Positions 52,418 through 62,002 of a stretch of 64,000 nt of DNA are shown here, one piece after another. The notes under the pieces are model-generated. The model worked only from the letters and a program-made list of their open reading frames with translations, was not told the origin of the DNA and ran no database searches. The translations under genes and the position numbers were made by a program. Every line of letters begins with the position of its first letter. Within the stretch, counting starts at the first letter, position 1. The stretch comes from Archangium gephyra (GTDB lineage Bacteria; Myxococcota; Myxococcia; Myxococcales; Myxococcaceae), in assembly GCF_001027285.1 (NCBI RefSeq), contig NZ_CP011509.1, positions 10,130,501 through 10,194,500 of the forward strand, given 5' to 3'.

Positions 52418-52564
52418 GGGGGGTCCTCGCGGTCGCTCCAGGTCCACGACTCACGGTGCGACCTCGAAAGGCCCTCTGCAGCGAGGAATCCGCCGCCGGA
52501 CTGGGGCCGCGTCCACCGGCTGTCCACCTGGCGGCCAGCCATTCGCCCCGCGCCCGGGTGGGGC

Positions 52565-53320
52565 TCAGTGTCCGGGGTGCTCCGTCACCTGCGCGAGCGC
52601 CAGCATCAGCAGCAGGCCCACCGCCAGCGCCACCAGGTTGCGCCCCCGGTTGTCCTTGCCATGCCGGTTCACGTGCGGCAGCAGGTCCGACACCGCCACG
52701 TACAGGAACGTGCCCGCCGAGAAGGCCAGCGCCCTCGGGGCCAGGGACTCGAAGCGCAGCACCGCGTCGAAGGCGAAGTACAGCACCGCCCCCACCGGCA
52801 CCATCAACCCGTACAGCACCGCGAAGCCCAGGATGCGTCCCGAGCTCTTCCCCTCGGCCTTGAGGATGGACGCCAGCGACAGCGACGAGGGAATCTTGTG
52901 CGAGGTGATGGCCAGCAGCGCCATCACCCCCACGCCTTCCTTCACCGCCGAGCCCAGCGCGACGCCGTCGAACAGCGTGTGCGCCGACAGCCCCAGGAAC
53001 GCCGTCAGCCCCAGCGTGTTCCCGTGCATGTGCTCCTCGCACTCCGGCGGCTCCTCGCACGCGTGCGTCAGCACGTACCGCTCGAGCACCAGCAGGAACA
53101 CGAAGCCCGCGGGCACCAGCGCGAACGCCCAGAACCCTCCCCCGTGGTACGCCTCCGGCAGCATGTGGAAGAAGGCCGCCCCGAACATCACCCCCGCCGC
53201 GAACGCCAGGAACGTCACCAGCCGCGTCGGCTTCCGGGTGAACACCACCGCCAGCGCACCCACGACGGCGCCCAGCAGGATGATCAGCGAATAGAGGGTG
53301 AGGGCTACCGCGAGAGGCAT
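52565..53320 (-). CDS. ZIP-family metal transporter
   Basis: A 251-residue membrane protein with about eight hydrophobic segments. The metal-site residues are visible in TM4 (SAHTLFDGVALGS: H114, D118) and TM5 (SHKIPSS: H141); FFHMLPEA in TM2 is also typical. A Cys/His/Glu-rich loop between TM3 and TM4 (HACEEPPECEEHMHG) may bind zinc. ZIP proteins bring divalent metals, mostly zinc, into the cytoplasm. A REP-like hairpin element lies in the gap upstream of its start. Confidence 0.9.
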   Translation of the reverse strand: MPLAVALTLYSLIILLGAVVGALAVVFTRKPTRLVTFLAFAAGVMFGAAFFHMLPEAYHGGGFWAFALVPAGFVFLLVLERYVLTHACEEPPECEEHMHGNTLGLTAFLGLSAHTLFDGVALGSAVKEGVGVMALLAITSHKIPSSLSLASILKAEGKSSGRILGFAVLYGLMVPVGAVLYFAFDAVLRFESLAPRALAFSAGTFLYVAVSDLLPHVNRHGKDNRGRNLVALAVGLLLMLALAQVTEHPGH

Positions 53321-53365
53321 GAGGGGGCCGACACCTAGCACAGATTGGCATCCCGGATGCCAGCC

Positions 53366-53400
53366 GACCCTCACCCCCGCCCTCCCCCAGGGGGAGAGGG
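53366..53400. repeat. REP-like palindromic element
   Basis: A dispersed unit of about 35 bp: GACCCTCACCCCCGCC followed by a hairpin, CCCTCCCCC against GGGGAGAGGG. A close copy is at 56387-56421. Such C-rich/G-rich hairpins are scattered in myxobacterial intergenic DNA. It could also act as a terminator. Confidence 0.65.
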
Positions 53401-53496
53401 GGCCTCCACGGAGTCGGGTCCGAGCTCCGAGACCCCCTCTGGCGGTCGTGGGTCTGGCCCTTGCGGGGGTCGGGACAGCTGATAAATGTCCGTGCG

Positions 53497-54450
53497 ATGG
53501 CCACCGCCGCCAACCTCGAGGAACATCGCGCAGCACTCACCGGCCACTGCTACCGCATGCTCGGCTCGGCCGCCGAGGCCGATGACGCCGTGCAGGAGAC
53601 GATGGTGCGCGCCTGGCGCAACCTGGACCGGTTCGAGGCGCGCTCGTCCATGCGCACCTGGCTGTACAGCATCGCCACCCGCGTGTGTCTCGATGCGCTG
53701 GGCGATCGCTCGCGCCGCGCCCGCCCGATGGAGGAAGGTCCCGTCGGCACGCCCGACGACACCCTCACCCAGCTGCCGGGCTCCCATTGGCTCGAGCCCA
53801 TCCCCGATGCGCGCGCCCTCCCCTCGGACGCAGATCCCTCCGAGCTGGTGGTGCTGCGCCAGAGCATCCGCCTCGCCTTCGTGGCCGCGCTCCAGCACCT
53901 TCCTCCCCGGCAGCGCGCGGTGCTGCTGCTGACCGAGGTCCTCGGTTGGTCCGCCGCCGAGGTCGCCGAGAGCCTCGAGACGTCGGTCGCCTCGGTCAAC
54001 AGCGCCCTCCAGCGGGCCCGGGCCACGCTCGCCACCCGGGACCTCACCCAGGCCCGCGCGCCGCTGTCCGACGCCCAGTCCACCCTGCTCAACCGGTATG
54101 TCGAGGCCTTCGAGCGCTACGACGTGGCCGCGCTCACCGGGCTGCTCCACCAGGACGCGACCCTGTCGATGCCGCCCTTCTCGCTGTGGCTTCGTGGTCA
54201 CGAGCCCATCCGCCAGTGGCTTCTGGGGCGGGGCTCGGGCTGCCGGGGCTCCCGGCTGGTGCCCACCTCGGCCAGCGGCTCGCCCGCCTTCGGGCAGTAC
54301 CGGCCTCCCGCGGAACCGGGGGGACCCCATAAGCCGTGGGCGCTCATCGTGCTCGAGCTCTCGGGGGACCGCATCGCCGCGATGAACTCGTTCCTCGACA
54401 CCGAGACGTTGTTCCCGCGCTTCGGTCTGCCCCCGGAACTGGCCCCCTGA
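53497..54450 (+). CDS. ECF sigma factor with C-terminal SnoaL-like domain
   Basis: A 317-residue sigma factor. Region 2 is [21 protein letters not shown] and [20 protein letters not shown]; region 4 is [25 protein letters not shown] with the recognition helix [16 protein letters not shown]. After it, residues about 200-317 form a SnoaL/NTF2-like domain ([40 protein letters not shown]), typical of the ECF41/ECF56-like groups (SigJ/SigG). No anti-sigma gene is beside it. The ATG at 53497 is chosen; a TTG at 53461 is possible. Confidence 0.9.
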   Translation: MATAANLEEHRAALTGHCYRMLGSAAEADDAVQETMVRAWRNLDRFEARSSMRTWLYSIATRVCLDALGDRSRRARPMEEGPVGTPDDTLTQLPGSHWLEPIPDARALPSDADPSELVVLRQSIRLAFVAALQHLPPRQRAVLLLTEVLGWSAAEVAESLETSVASVNSALQRARATLATRDLTQARAPLSDAQSTLLNRYVEAFERYDVAALTGLLHQDATLSMPPFSLWLRGHEPIRQWLLGRGSGCRGSRLVPTSASGSPAFGQYRPPAEPGGPHKPWALIVLELSGDRIAAMNSFLDTETLFPRFGLPPELAP

Positions 54451-54524
54451 AGCTTTTTTCGGGGGGACCGATGAGTTTTCCCGGGCGGGCCGTCTATAGA
54501 GCAAAACCCTTCATGGAGGCCCCC

Positions 54525-54941
54525 ATGGCCGCGAGCAATTCCCGGAAGCTCTTCGTCAACCTGCCCGTCAAGGACCTGAAGCGGTCGATCGCGTTCTTCA
54601 CGAAGCTCGGCTTCTCGTTCAACCCGCAGTTCACCGACGAGAACGCGACCAGCATGATCATCAGCGAGGAGGCCTTCGTGATGCTCCTCAACGAGAAGCG
54701 CTTCAAGGACTTCACCCGGAACCAGATCTGCGACACCCGCACCTCGACCGAGGGCCTCTTCTGCCTGTCGTGCAGCAGCAAGGACGAGGTGAACGAGATG
54801 GTGAAGACGGCGATCGCGGAGGGCGGAAGGCACGCCATGGAGCCGCAGGATCACGGCTTCATGTACGCCTGGAGCTTCTACGACCTCGACGGGCACCACT
54901 GGGAGGTGATGTGGATGGACCCGGCGGCGTTCACGAAGTGA
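54525..54941 (+). CDS. VOC-family (glyoxalase-fold) protein
   Basis: A 138-residue single-domain VOC protein: LFVNLPVKDLKRSIAFFTKL at the start and FYDLDGHHWEVMWMDPAAF at the end, a glyoxalase/bleomycin-resistance pattern. Members bind metals or small molecules; this one is of the type often annotated as a lactoylglutathione lyase-like protein. GGAGG precedes the ATG at 54525. It lies 74 bp after the sigma factor gene. Confidence 0.88.
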   Translation: MAASNSRKLFVNLPVKDLKRSIAFFTKLGFSFNPQFTDENATSMIISEEAFVMLLNEKRFKDFTRNQICDTRTSTEGLFCLSCSSKDEVNEMVKTAIAEGGRHAMEPQDHGFMYAWSFYDLDGHHWEVMWMDPAAFTK

Positions 54942-54948
54942 CGCCGGG

Positions 54949-56280
54949 CTACTCGGCCGCGGCGGTGCCCGGGGCCTGAGTGGGAGATGGGAGGGCCGGA
55001 GCGCGCAGGACCTCGTCGAAGGTCTTGCGGTCCAGGCCCCCTTCCCAGTTGGACACCACGACGGTGGCCACGGCGTTGCCGATGAAGTTGGTCAACGCGC
55101 GGCACTCGGACATGAAGCGATCGATACCGAGGATGAGCGCCATGCCGGCGATGGGCACCGAGGGCACCACCGACAGCGTCGCCGCCAGGGTGATGAAGCC
55201 CGCGCCCGTCACTCCGGCCGCACCCTTGGAGCTGACCATGGCCACCAGCAGCAGCAGCACCTGCTGGCCGAGGGTCAAGTGGGTGTTGGTCGCCTGGGCG
55301 ATGAAGAGCGCCGCCAGCGTCATGTAGATGTTGGTGCCATCGAGGTTGAAGGAGTACCCGGTGGGCACCACCAGGCCGACGATCTGCTTGGGGCAGCCCG
55401 CCCGCTCCATCTTCTCCAGCAGGCTGGGCAGCGCGGCCTCGGACGAGCTGGTGCCGAGCACGAGCAGCAGCTCCGCCTTGAGGTAGCGGATGAGGCGCAA
55501 AATGGAGAAGCCGTTGTAGCGGGCCACCGCCCCCAGCACCACGAGCACGAAGACGGCCGACGTCAGGTAGAAGGTGAGCACGAGCGCCGCCAGGTTCACC
55601 ACCGAGCCGATGCCGTACTTGCCGATGGTGAAGGCGAACGCGCCAAAGGCTCCGATGGGCGCGGCCTTCATGAGGATGCCCACCAACCGGAAGAAGGCGT
55701 GGCTCAGCGACTCGAGCACCTGCAGCGTGGGCCGGGCCTTCTCTCCGATCATCGCCAGGGCGACGCCGAACAGCACGGAGACGAACAGCACCTGGAGGAT
55801 GTCGCCCTCGGAGAAGGCGCTCACCACCGTGTTGGGGATGATGTTGAGCAGGAACTTCACCAGCGACTGGTCATGCGCCTTGGAGGCATAGTCGCTCACC
55901 TCTTTCGCGGAGGTGAGGGTGCTCGGGTCGATGTTCATCCCCTGCCCCGGCCGCACCACGTTGGCGATGACCATGCCCACCACCAGGGCGAGCGACGAGA
56001 AGGTGAGGAAGTAGGCGAAGGCCTTCGCGGCCACGCGGCCCACCTTGTTCAGGTCCGTGGACCCCGCGATGCCCGTCACCACCGTGAGGAAGATGACGGG
56101 GGAGATCACCATCTTCACCAGCTTGATGAAGCCGTCTCCCAACGGCTTCAGCGACGCGCCGAGGTTCGGGAAGAAGTGGCCGATCAGCGCGCCCAGGGCG
56201 ATCGCCACGAGCACCTGGACGTAGAGGTGGCGGTGGAGGCCGCGAGGAGCGGGCGTGGCCTGGAGGGGCTGGACGGCCAT
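54949..56280 (-). CDS. dicarboxylate/amino-acid:cation symporter (DAACS)
   Basis: A 443-residue membrane transporter of the Glt/DctA family with about eight membrane segments. The re-entrant loop signature is present: [20 protein letters not shown] (the serine-rich hairpin), [18 protein letters not shown] (TM7 with the NMDGT-like NLDGT), and [20 protein letters not shown] (second hairpin). Arginine in [20 protein letters not shown] favours C4-dicarboxylates or Asp/Glu. It imports substrate with cations. The gene ends 8 bp from the VOC gene. Confidence 0.93.
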   Translation of the reverse strand: MAVQPLQATPAPRGLHRHLYVQVLVAIALGALIGHFFPNLGASLKPLGDGFIKLVKMVISPVIFLTVVTGIAGSTDLNKVGRVAAKAFAYFLTFSSLALVVGMVIANVVRPGQGMNIDPSTLTSAKEVSDYASKAHDQSLVKFLLNIIPNTVVSAFSEGDILQVLFVSVLFGVALAMIGEKARPTLQVLESLSHAFFRLVGILMKAAPIGAFGAFAFTIGKYGIGSVVNLAALVLTFYLTSAVFVLVVLGAVARYNGFSILRLIRYLKAELLLVLGTSSSEAALPSLLEKMERAGCPKQIVGLVVPTGYSFNLDGTNIYMTLAALFIAQATNTHLTLGQQVLLLLVAMVSSKGAAGVTGAGFITLAATLSVVPSVPIAGMALILGIDRFMSECRALTNFIGNAVATVVVSNWEGGLDRKTFDEVLRAPALPSPTQAPGTAAAE

Positions 56281-56386
56281 GGAGGAAGGTTCCTTGGGAA
56301 GTGGGGTCCGGAGCGTATCTCGCCCCGGGCTTTCAACCACCCGGCGCAGGGTAACGCAGGGCGTCAGCTCCATCCGGGATTCGACA

Positions 56387-56421
56387 GACCCTCACCCCGC
56401 CCCTCTCCCAGGGGGAGAGGG
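56387..56421. repeat. REP-like palindromic element, second copy
   Basis: Matches the unit at 53366-53400: GACCCTCACCCCGCC, then CCCTCTCCC against GGGGAGAGGG with a very short loop. It lies just downstream of the TPR lipoprotein stop and between genes. Confidence 0.65.
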
Positions 56422-56430
56422 AGGAAGCGG

Positions 56431-57678
56431 TCAGTCGTAACGGCGGAGGACGAGGATACGCACCCGGCCCGGCTGGACCTCGACCTCCCGCTCGGTGCGC
56501 AGGCCTGCCGCCTCCACCGTCACCGTGTGCCGCCCCGCGGGCAACCGGAAGCGCGCCAGCTGGAACTCCGCCGGCAGCGACATCCACGAGCGCAGGTCCG
56601 GCTGGTTCATCGTGTTCAGCAGCAGGAACGTCAGCGCGCCCAGCTCCCTGCTCTTCGTCAGCGCCCCCGCTCCCGCCGCCAGGCCCGCCTTCGCCACCGC
56701 TCCGGCCACCTGCCTGGCCAGCATCCGGCCGATGCGGTCATTCAGGTGCACCTTCGCCACGTCCGCCAGCGACGTCACCGTCACCGCCCGCTGGCCGCTG
56801 TCCCCCACCCAGACCCGCGCCAGGCCCGGGCGGCCCCGGTCCCGGAACATCGGCACCTGGATGAGGTCGTGCGTCTCGAGCCTCCGGTCCGCGGGCTCCT
56901 TCTCCGGCGCCAGCCCTGACTCCACCACCACCAGCACCTGCCCCTCGCCCGGGCCCAACGGCTCGTGCGCCACGTCCGGGAAGCGCTTGCGCAGCCGCTC
57001 GTACTCGTCCAGCCGCCCCGTCTTCTTCGCCAGCCTCAACAGCGGCTCCGCCAGCGGCCCCAGCCCCGGCTCCAGCTCGAGCGCCTTCGCGTAGTCGATG
57101 TACGCCGAGTCCCACTCCCGCTGGTCCTCGTACAGCACGCCGCCGAGGTAGCGCGCGATGGCCAGCTGCTCGTACGGCTTCTTCTCCTCGTCAATCATCT
57201 TCCGCAGCCGCTCATTCACCCGGCGGACCTCGACGAGCGCCTCCTCGTCCTGGTCCAGCTGCGCGTAGTTGAGCGCCTGCAGCACGGAGATCATCAACCG
57301 CTCGAAGTCCTCGCCCCGGTAGGCACGCTCCCGCTCGTTGGTGAGGAGCGTCCCGGCCTCCTCGCTCACGGAGACGACGTCCAGCTCCGCGGCCAGCCGG
57401 TCCGCCTCCGCCAGCACCTGGATGCTATCCCGCCACCGCCCCGCGGCATGCAGCACCATGCCCCGGTCCAGCAGCACCAGCAGCGTGTCCTTGCCCGAGC
57501 CCTGCTTCGCCACCGCGTCCAGCTCGCTCAGCGCGAGCTCATAGGACTCGCGCTCGTACGCGGTGCGCAGGTTGCGCGTCCGCGCGACGTAGTCCCCCGC
57601 GCAACCGGACAGCAGCACCATGCCCGCCAGCACGAGCACGGCACGTCCCAGCACACCGTGACGGCGCGAGTCGCTCAT
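56431..57678 (-). CDS. TPR lipoprotein of an LpoB-type operon
   Basis: A 415-residue lipoprotein (signal VLVLAGMVLLSGC). The N-terminal half is TPR-like (YERESYELALSELDAV; LVLLDRGMVLHAAGRWRDS; YLGGVLYEDQREWDSAYIDY) and matches the type of uncharacterised lipoprotein (COG3014-like) found beside LpoB in other bacteria. The C-terminal half ends in a beta-rich module (PAGRHTVTVEAAGL). Likely an envelope or cell-wall assembly factor. It is the third of four same-direction, close genes and is separated from the LpoB-like gene by 6 bp. Confidence 0.8.
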   Translation of the reverse strand: MSDSRRHGVLGRAVLVLAGMVLLSGCAGDYVARTRNLRTAYERESYELALSELDAVAKQGSGKDTLLVLLDRGMVLHAAGRWRDSIQVLAEADRLAAELDVVSVSEEAGTLLTNERERAYRGEDFERLMISVLQALNYAQLDQDEEALVEVRRVNERLRKMIDEEKKPYEQLAIARYLGGVLYEDQREWDSAYIDYAKALELEPGLGPLAEPLLRLAKKTGRLDEYERLRKRFPDVAHEPLGPGEGQVLVVVESGLAPEKEPADRRLETHDLIQVPMFRDRGRPGLARVWVGDSGQRAVTVTSLADVAKVHLNDRIGRMLARQVAGAVAKAGLAAGAGALTKSRELGALTFLLLNTMNQPDLRSWMSLPAEFQLARFRLPAGRHTVTVEAAGLRTEREVEVQPGRVRILVLRRYD

Positions 57679-57684
57679 GGCCGG

Positions 57685-58290
57685 CTACCAGGAGATGGGC
57701 TTGCGCTCGAACTTCTTGCGGATCTCCTTCTCGTCCGTCCACTCCACGATGCCCGTGCGCACGTTGTTCAGCTTCACGGTCATCTTGTAATAGACGAGCT
57801 TGTCGTTGCCGACCTGCTGGATGATAGAGGCGAGCTCTCCGGTGAGCAGGTAGTCCGCGCTGGCCTGCTCGCCCGGGCCCTTGGCGGAGTCGGGGCGCAC
57901 GTAGCCGGATTGCTGGTACTCGTACTCCTCGGCCAGGTCCTCGCGCGCCGCCTTGTCCAGCAGCGCGAACCGGCCCGTCTGCGCCAGCCCCGTCTGGATC
58001 TTGTCCCCCAAGGAGGCCATGTCGATGTGCTCGGACGTCTTGTTCTTCAGCCGGCCCACCAGCACCACGGGCAGCTGCGGCCCACCGGGCTGGGAGAAGC
58101 GCGGCGAGGCCGCCAGCGAGTTCACCATCTTCTTGGCGATGAGCTGCAGATCGTTCTCGTTGAACTGATCCGACAGCATCTCGATGGTGTTCGGGTCCTC
58201 GTAGGTGCCGCGGGTGAAGGCGCGAGGCCCTCCGCAGGCGGTGGCGAGGAGCCCGGCGAGCGAGACGGACACGATGAGACGGGTCTTCAT
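57685..58290 (-). CDS. LpoB-like penicillin-binding-protein activator, lipoprotein
   Basis: A 201-residue lipoprotein: signal VSLAGLLATACGG, then the LpoB family pattern (LSDQFNENDLQLIAKKMVNS; PVVLVGRLKNKTSEHIDM; LTGELASIIQQ). In Escherichia coli LpoB activates the PBP1b synthase from the outer membrane; here the target is unproven. It sits between two proteins of the same operon, which fits a role in cell-wall synthesis. Confidence 0.82.
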   Translation of the reverse strand: MKTRLIVSVSLAGLLATACGGPRAFTRGTYEDPNTIEMLSDQFNENDLQLIAKKMVNSLAASPRFSQPGGPQLPVVLVGRLKNKTSEHIDMASLGDKIQTGLAQTGRFALLDKAAREDLAEEYEYQQSGYVRPDSAKGPGEQASADYLLTGELASIIQQVGNDKLVYYKMTVKLNNVRTGIVEWTDEKEIRKKFERKPISW

Positions 58291-58301
58291 GGCGAGCACT
58301 C

Positions 58302-59105
58302 CTAGTTCCATTCGCATTCGAAGCGGCTGCCCTGGAAGTTCCACTTGTAGGTCAGCACCGCGTCGCGCTTGTACCCGGCCGTCAGCCGGCAGAGGCTCTG
58401 CAGGGACGAGCGCGGGTAGTCGAAGGTGTAGAGCTGGGCCTTGGCCCGCTCGGTGTCGGTGAGCTGCGAGGGATGGGTGAGCGTCGGGCTGGCGCTGGCC
58501 ACCACCATCACCCGGTGCGGGCCGTACGTCTTGAGCGGCACCTGCCCGGCCAGCTGGATGCGGCGCACCGTCCGGGCACGCAGGATGTCGCTGCGGTCCA
58601 CCATCGTCTCGTGCCGGTTCTCCCGCGCGAGCAGCTCTGGGAGGTTGGCGGTGAAGACGCGCGTCAGCTCCCCGTCCTCCACGAAGAAGTAGAGGAAGCC
58701 CTCGCGGGCGGTGCGGCTCTCACCGGTGAAGTCCAGCGTCACCAGCAGGTCCAACTCCCGGTTGGGCCGCAGCGCGTGGGTGGACACCGCGTCCAGCACC
58801 CCCTTGGGCACCCCGGCCTGCTTGAGGCGGATGAGCCCATCCGCGCTCGCGTCACAGGCGCAGCGGCGCTGTTCGATCATCTTCACCAGCTGGGCCTCTT
58901 CGAAGCCCGCCTGGGCCAGCTTCGCCACCTCCTCGCCGGTGAGCGGGAGCTGGTCCGTGCGCTCGTAGATGCGCGGCAGCTGGTTGGGGTCCCACTGGAT
59001 GATGTTGTACGTCTGCGTCTGGCCCGGGAAGGGAAGCACGGGCACGGATTGCCCCACCTGTCCGGAGGCGAGTGCGAGCACGGCGACGAGAGCGTGAGCG
59101 AGCAT
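58302..59105 (-). CDS. exported protein of unknown function in the LpoB-type operon
   Basis: A 267-residue protein with a short signal peptide (LVAVLALASGQVGQS). The N-terminal helical part contains LTGEEVAKLAQAGFEEAQLV and IRLKQAGVPKGVLDAV, patterns like two small helical repeats; the middle is beta-rich and the C terminus has Cys pairs. No family is recognised. The ATG at 59105 is 4 bp after the stop of the gene upstream, and the LpoB-like gene starts 11 bp downstream, so it is part of the operon. Confidence 0.72.
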   Translation of the reverse strand: MLAHALVAVLALASGQVGQSVPVLPFPGQTQTYNIIQWDPNQLPRIYERTDQLPLTGEEVAKLAQAGFEEAQLVKMIEQRRCACDASADGLIRLKQAGVPKGVLDAVSTHALRPNRELDLLVTLDFTGESRTAREGFLYFFVEDGELTRVFTANLPELLARENRHETMVDRSDILRARTVRRIQLAGQVPLKTYGPHRVMVVASASPTLTHPSQLTDTERAKAQLYTFDYPRSSLQSLCRLTAGYKRDAVLTYKWNFQGSRFECEWN

Positions 59106-59109
59106 GGCG

Positions 59110-59685
59110 TCAGAACCTGTACCCGACGTTCATGAACAAGCGGTTCATGATGCCGCGAAAGTCCCCGGAGCCAACAATGGGGATGTCCAGGGCATAACCC
59201 AGGCCGAGCACCAGCCGCTCGTTGGCCGCGAACAGGTCCACGCCCACCTGGGGCGACAGTCCGAAGCGCAGGCCCGTATCGGGGATGAAGAAGCCGCCGG
59301 CCTTGAGGCCCACGTTGAGGCTCACCGGGAAGCCGTAGGTGCGGAAGCGCGGGCCCGCCAGCACGCTCCACTGGCCGTTCTGCAGCACGTAGGCACCGCT
59401 GAGATCGAACTGGTACCACTCCGCGCCCCAGAGCGAGGCGGTGCCCCCGAAGAACAGCGGCACGCTGCCCCGCCGCACCGTGGTCGCATCGGCGGCGAAC
59501 GCCGCGCCCCAGTTGAACTCCAACGAGAACCGGCTGTCCGAGGCCCGGGAGTAACCTCCCTTGCCGTACTCGGACCCCTCCGGCCCGTCGGTGCGGCCCC
59601 GCTGCTGGGCCGACGCCGTCAGGGGCGCCATCATCACCACGGCCGCCAACGAGGCGGCTCCCCACAACCAGGCAAGACGCTTCAT
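59110..59685 (-). CDS. outer-membrane beta-barrel-like protein, first gene of the LpoB operon
   Basis: A 191-residue exported protein (signal AASLAAVVMMAPLTASA). The rest is a run of amphipathic strands (SLEFNWGAAFAADAT; WYQFDLSGAYVLQNGQW; FPVSLNVGLKAGGFF; FMNVGYRF, ending in an aromatic residue) as in small outer-membrane barrels. It is the first gene of a block of four closely spaced genes that also codes for the LpoB-like activator and TPR lipoprotein. Confidence 0.75.
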   Translation of the reverse strand: MKRLAWLWGAASLAAVVMMAPLTASAQQRGRTDGPEGSEYGKGGYSRASDSRFSLEFNWGAAFAADATTVRRGSVPLFFGGTASLWGAEWYQFDLSGAYVLQNGQWSVLAGPRFRTYGFPVSLNVGLKAGGFFIPDTGLRFGLSPQVGVDLFAANERLVLGLGYALDIPIVGSGDFRGIMNRLFMNVGYRF

Positions 59686-59815
59686 CACAGGCTCCACATC
59701 TGGTGCGGCAACCCGGCTCTGGCAACCCCGGGCGCGCCAACCACGTCCCCAGACGCACGAGGGACGGCGTCTATTCACGCCTCGTGCTGACGGGCCCCGC
59801 GCTCTGTCTCCTGTC

Positions 59816-61444
59816 CTACGCCCGGGGCGTGGCGGGTGGAGGTGGTGCCTGCTCGCCCGCTGGCGCGGGAGCCGGCTGCGGGGCCGCCGGACGGGACTCG
59901 GTGCGCGTGGTGGGCAGCCACTCGGGCCGCGGGCGCAGGTACGCCATCAGCCGCTCGCGCACCAGGGCCCGCAGATCGAAGAGGTTCGCCGGCGTGGAGC
60001 TCAACAACACGCGCACCTGCAGCGTCCGGTCCAGCACCTCCTCCACCACCACGGTGGCCACCTTCCCGTCCCACAGCGCCTTGCCCTCGTTCTCCAGGAT
60101 GCGCCGCAGCTCCACCCGCAGCGCCTCGATGTCCGCCGAGAAGTCCACCAGCAGCTTCACCGGGCCCAGCATGCTCTGCCCGCCCTTGCTCCAGTTCTGG
60201 AAGGGCTTGTCGAGGAAGTGCGGAATGGGGACGACCAGCCGCCGCTCGTCCCACACCTTCACCACCACGTACGTGAGGGTGATCTCCTCCACCGTGCCGA
60301 ACTCGTTCTCCACCACCACCTGGTCGCCAATCCGGATGGGCTGGGTGATGGACAGCTGGATGCCGGCCAGCAGCGAGGAGATGGACTTCTGCGCGGCCAG
60401 ACCGATGACGAGGCCCGCGATACCGGCCGAGGCCAGCAGCGACACGCCCACGTTGCGCACCGTCTCGAACTGCATGAGCAGCAGCGCCGCCGCGATGAGG
60501 TAGGTGGCCGCCTCGAACACGGAGCGCAGCACCGCCAGCTGGGTGTGCAGCCCGCGCGCGCGCGAGGCGTCCTTGCCCTCCTTCGTCACCGACTGCTGGA
60601 CGAACTGCGCCGTCACCCGGAGGAAGCGCAGGATGAACCACGCCACCGACACGATGAGCAGCGTGGTGAACAGGTGGGACGACAGGAAGCGGGCCGTGGG
60701 CGGCAACAGCAGCAGCGTCGCCCCGAGCGCCCCGAACAGCGCGAAGTACAGCAGCCGCATCGGCCCCTTGCACGCGGGCACCAGCGCATCGTCCCAGCCG
60801 TTGCGCGTCCACTTCGCCAGCTGCCCCAGCACCCCCAGCGACAGCTTCTCCAGCACCACGCACAACAACCCCGCCCCCAGCACCGTCAGCACCACGCCCA
60901 GCCACTGCCACAGCTCCAGCCCCAGCACCGGCTTGTCGAAGAACCACTGCGGCAACACCTCGCCCAGCGTGGACGGCCCGTACTGCTCGTAGAGCGGATC
61001 AATGGCCCGCACCGTCGCCTCGCTGAACACCCACACCCGCCCACCCGAGGCGGGGACGTTGGCCAGGCGGATGGGGTAGGAGGCCTCGCCCACCAGGAGG
61101 ACGCCAATCTGGTCGTAGCGGTTGCCCTCCGCGTCCCCCTGGGGCTCCTTGCTCAGGTTGGTCAGGGCGGTGGGCAGCTTGTGGTCCAGGACGAACTTGA
61201 GCCGCCGGGCCAGCACGGCGCCCCGGGCCTTCTGCTCGGCGGGGGGGATGAAGTCCAGGTCCAGGTAGTGCGCGGCCAGCTCGTAGTCCCCCCGGTGCAC
61301 GGCGGCGGAGAACCCCTGGGCGGCGGCGTACGGCGTCTGCCGGTCCAACAGGGGGGGCTCCCCCAGGCCCGCGTTGAGGGCCCAGGCCCTCGGCAGGAGG
61401 AGGACGGACACCAGCAGGCACAGTCCAGTCAGAGCGCGACGCAT
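59816..61444 (-). CDS. mechanosensitive channel of the MscS family
   Basis: A 542-residue protein with a signal peptide and a periplasmic domain (about residues 20-150), several membrane segments, and the MscS pore and beta domain: SLLASAGIAGLVIGLAAQKS, ISSLLAGIQLSITQPIRIGD, VVENEFGTVEEITL and RLVVPIPHFL. A Pro/Ala-rich tail (PAAPQPAPAPAGE) ends it. MscS channels release solutes on osmotic downshock. The gene is separated by about 130 bp from the LpoB operon. Confidence 0.93.
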   Translation of the reverse strand: MRRALTGLCLLVSVLLLPRAWALNAGLGEPPLLDRQTPYAAAQGFSAAVHRGDYELAAHYLDLDFIPPAEQKARGAVLARRLKFVLDHKLPTALTNLSKEPQGDAEGNRYDQIGVLLVGEASYPIRLANVPASGGRVWVFSEATVRAIDPLYEQYGPSTLGEVLPQWFFDKPVLGLELWQWLGVVLTVLGAGLLCVVLEKLSLGVLGQLAKWTRNGWDDALVPACKGPMRLLYFALFGALGATLLLLPPTARFLSSHLFTTLLIVSVAWFILRFLRVTAQFVQQSVTKEGKDASRARGLHTQLAVLRSVFEAATYLIAAALLLMQFETVRNVGVSLLASAGIAGLVIGLAAQKSISSLLAGIQLSITQPIRIGDQVVVENEFGTVEEITLTYVVVKVWDERRLVVPIPHFLDKPFQNWSKGGQSMLGPVKLLVDFSADIEALRVELRRILENEGKALWDGKVATVVVEEVLDRTLQVRVLLSSTPANLFDLRALVRERLMAYLRPRPEWLPTTRTESRPAAPQPAPAPAGEQAPPPPATPRA

Positions 61445-61614
61445 GGTCGCCTTAGTGCCCACCCCGCTTCCGCCCGGCAACACCAATGTGCCGCCAGGCT
61501 GCTCGTCCTCCAGGGTAACGGACGAGTCGTCTCCCAGTGGATTCCACCCCCACGAGAAAGCCTTGGAGCCATCGGAGGCCTGGGCTAGAAAAGGCCGCCC
61601 AGGAAGAGGTTGCC

Positions 61615-61998
61615 GTGCAAGAGAAGCGAAAGATCCTCCTCATCGACGACAGCGAGATCACCCTCGCCATGGAGAAGGCCGTGCTGGAAGCACGCGGCTA
61701 CGAGGTCATCGCCACGTCGACGTTGATGGAGTTCGAGAAGACCCTGCAGACGTGGAAGCCGGACCTCATCCTCACGGACATCCACATGCCCGAGGCCAAG
61801 GGCACGGACATCTGTCGGACGCTGAAGAACGAGTACGGCACGCAGGACATCCCCATCATCCTCTTCTCCAGCCTCCCGGATGACGAGCTGAGCAAGCTGG
61901 CCGAGCAGGTCGGCGCCGACGGCAGCCTGTCCAAGGTGAACGGACTGGAGAAGATGGGTGAGAAGATCGACGAGCTGGTGCAGAGCATCATCTGGTGA
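61615..61998 (+). CDS. single-domain response regulator
   Basis: A 127-residue receiver domain without an output domain: acidic pair D11-D12, phospho-acceptor D55 (LILTDIHMPE) and lysine K107 (GSLSKVNG). It starts at a GTG after AGGAAGAGG; earlier frame start codons are not supported. Stand-alone receivers in myxobacteria often serve in phosphorelays or motility. It lies just upstream of the metallophosphatase/tetraheme gene. Confidence 0.92.
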   Translation: MQEKRKILLIDDSEITLAMEKAVLEARGYEVIATSTLMEFEKTLQTWKPDLILTDIHMPEAKGTDICRTLKNEYGTQDIPIILFSSLPDDELSKLAEQVGADGSLSKVNGLEKMGEKIDELVQSIIW

Positions 61999-62002
61999 AG
62001 CG

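Noticed and set aside
54451-54480. A rho-independent terminator after the sigma factor gene
   Set aside because: A T6 run is present, but it lies inside the loop, with no good stem directly before it.
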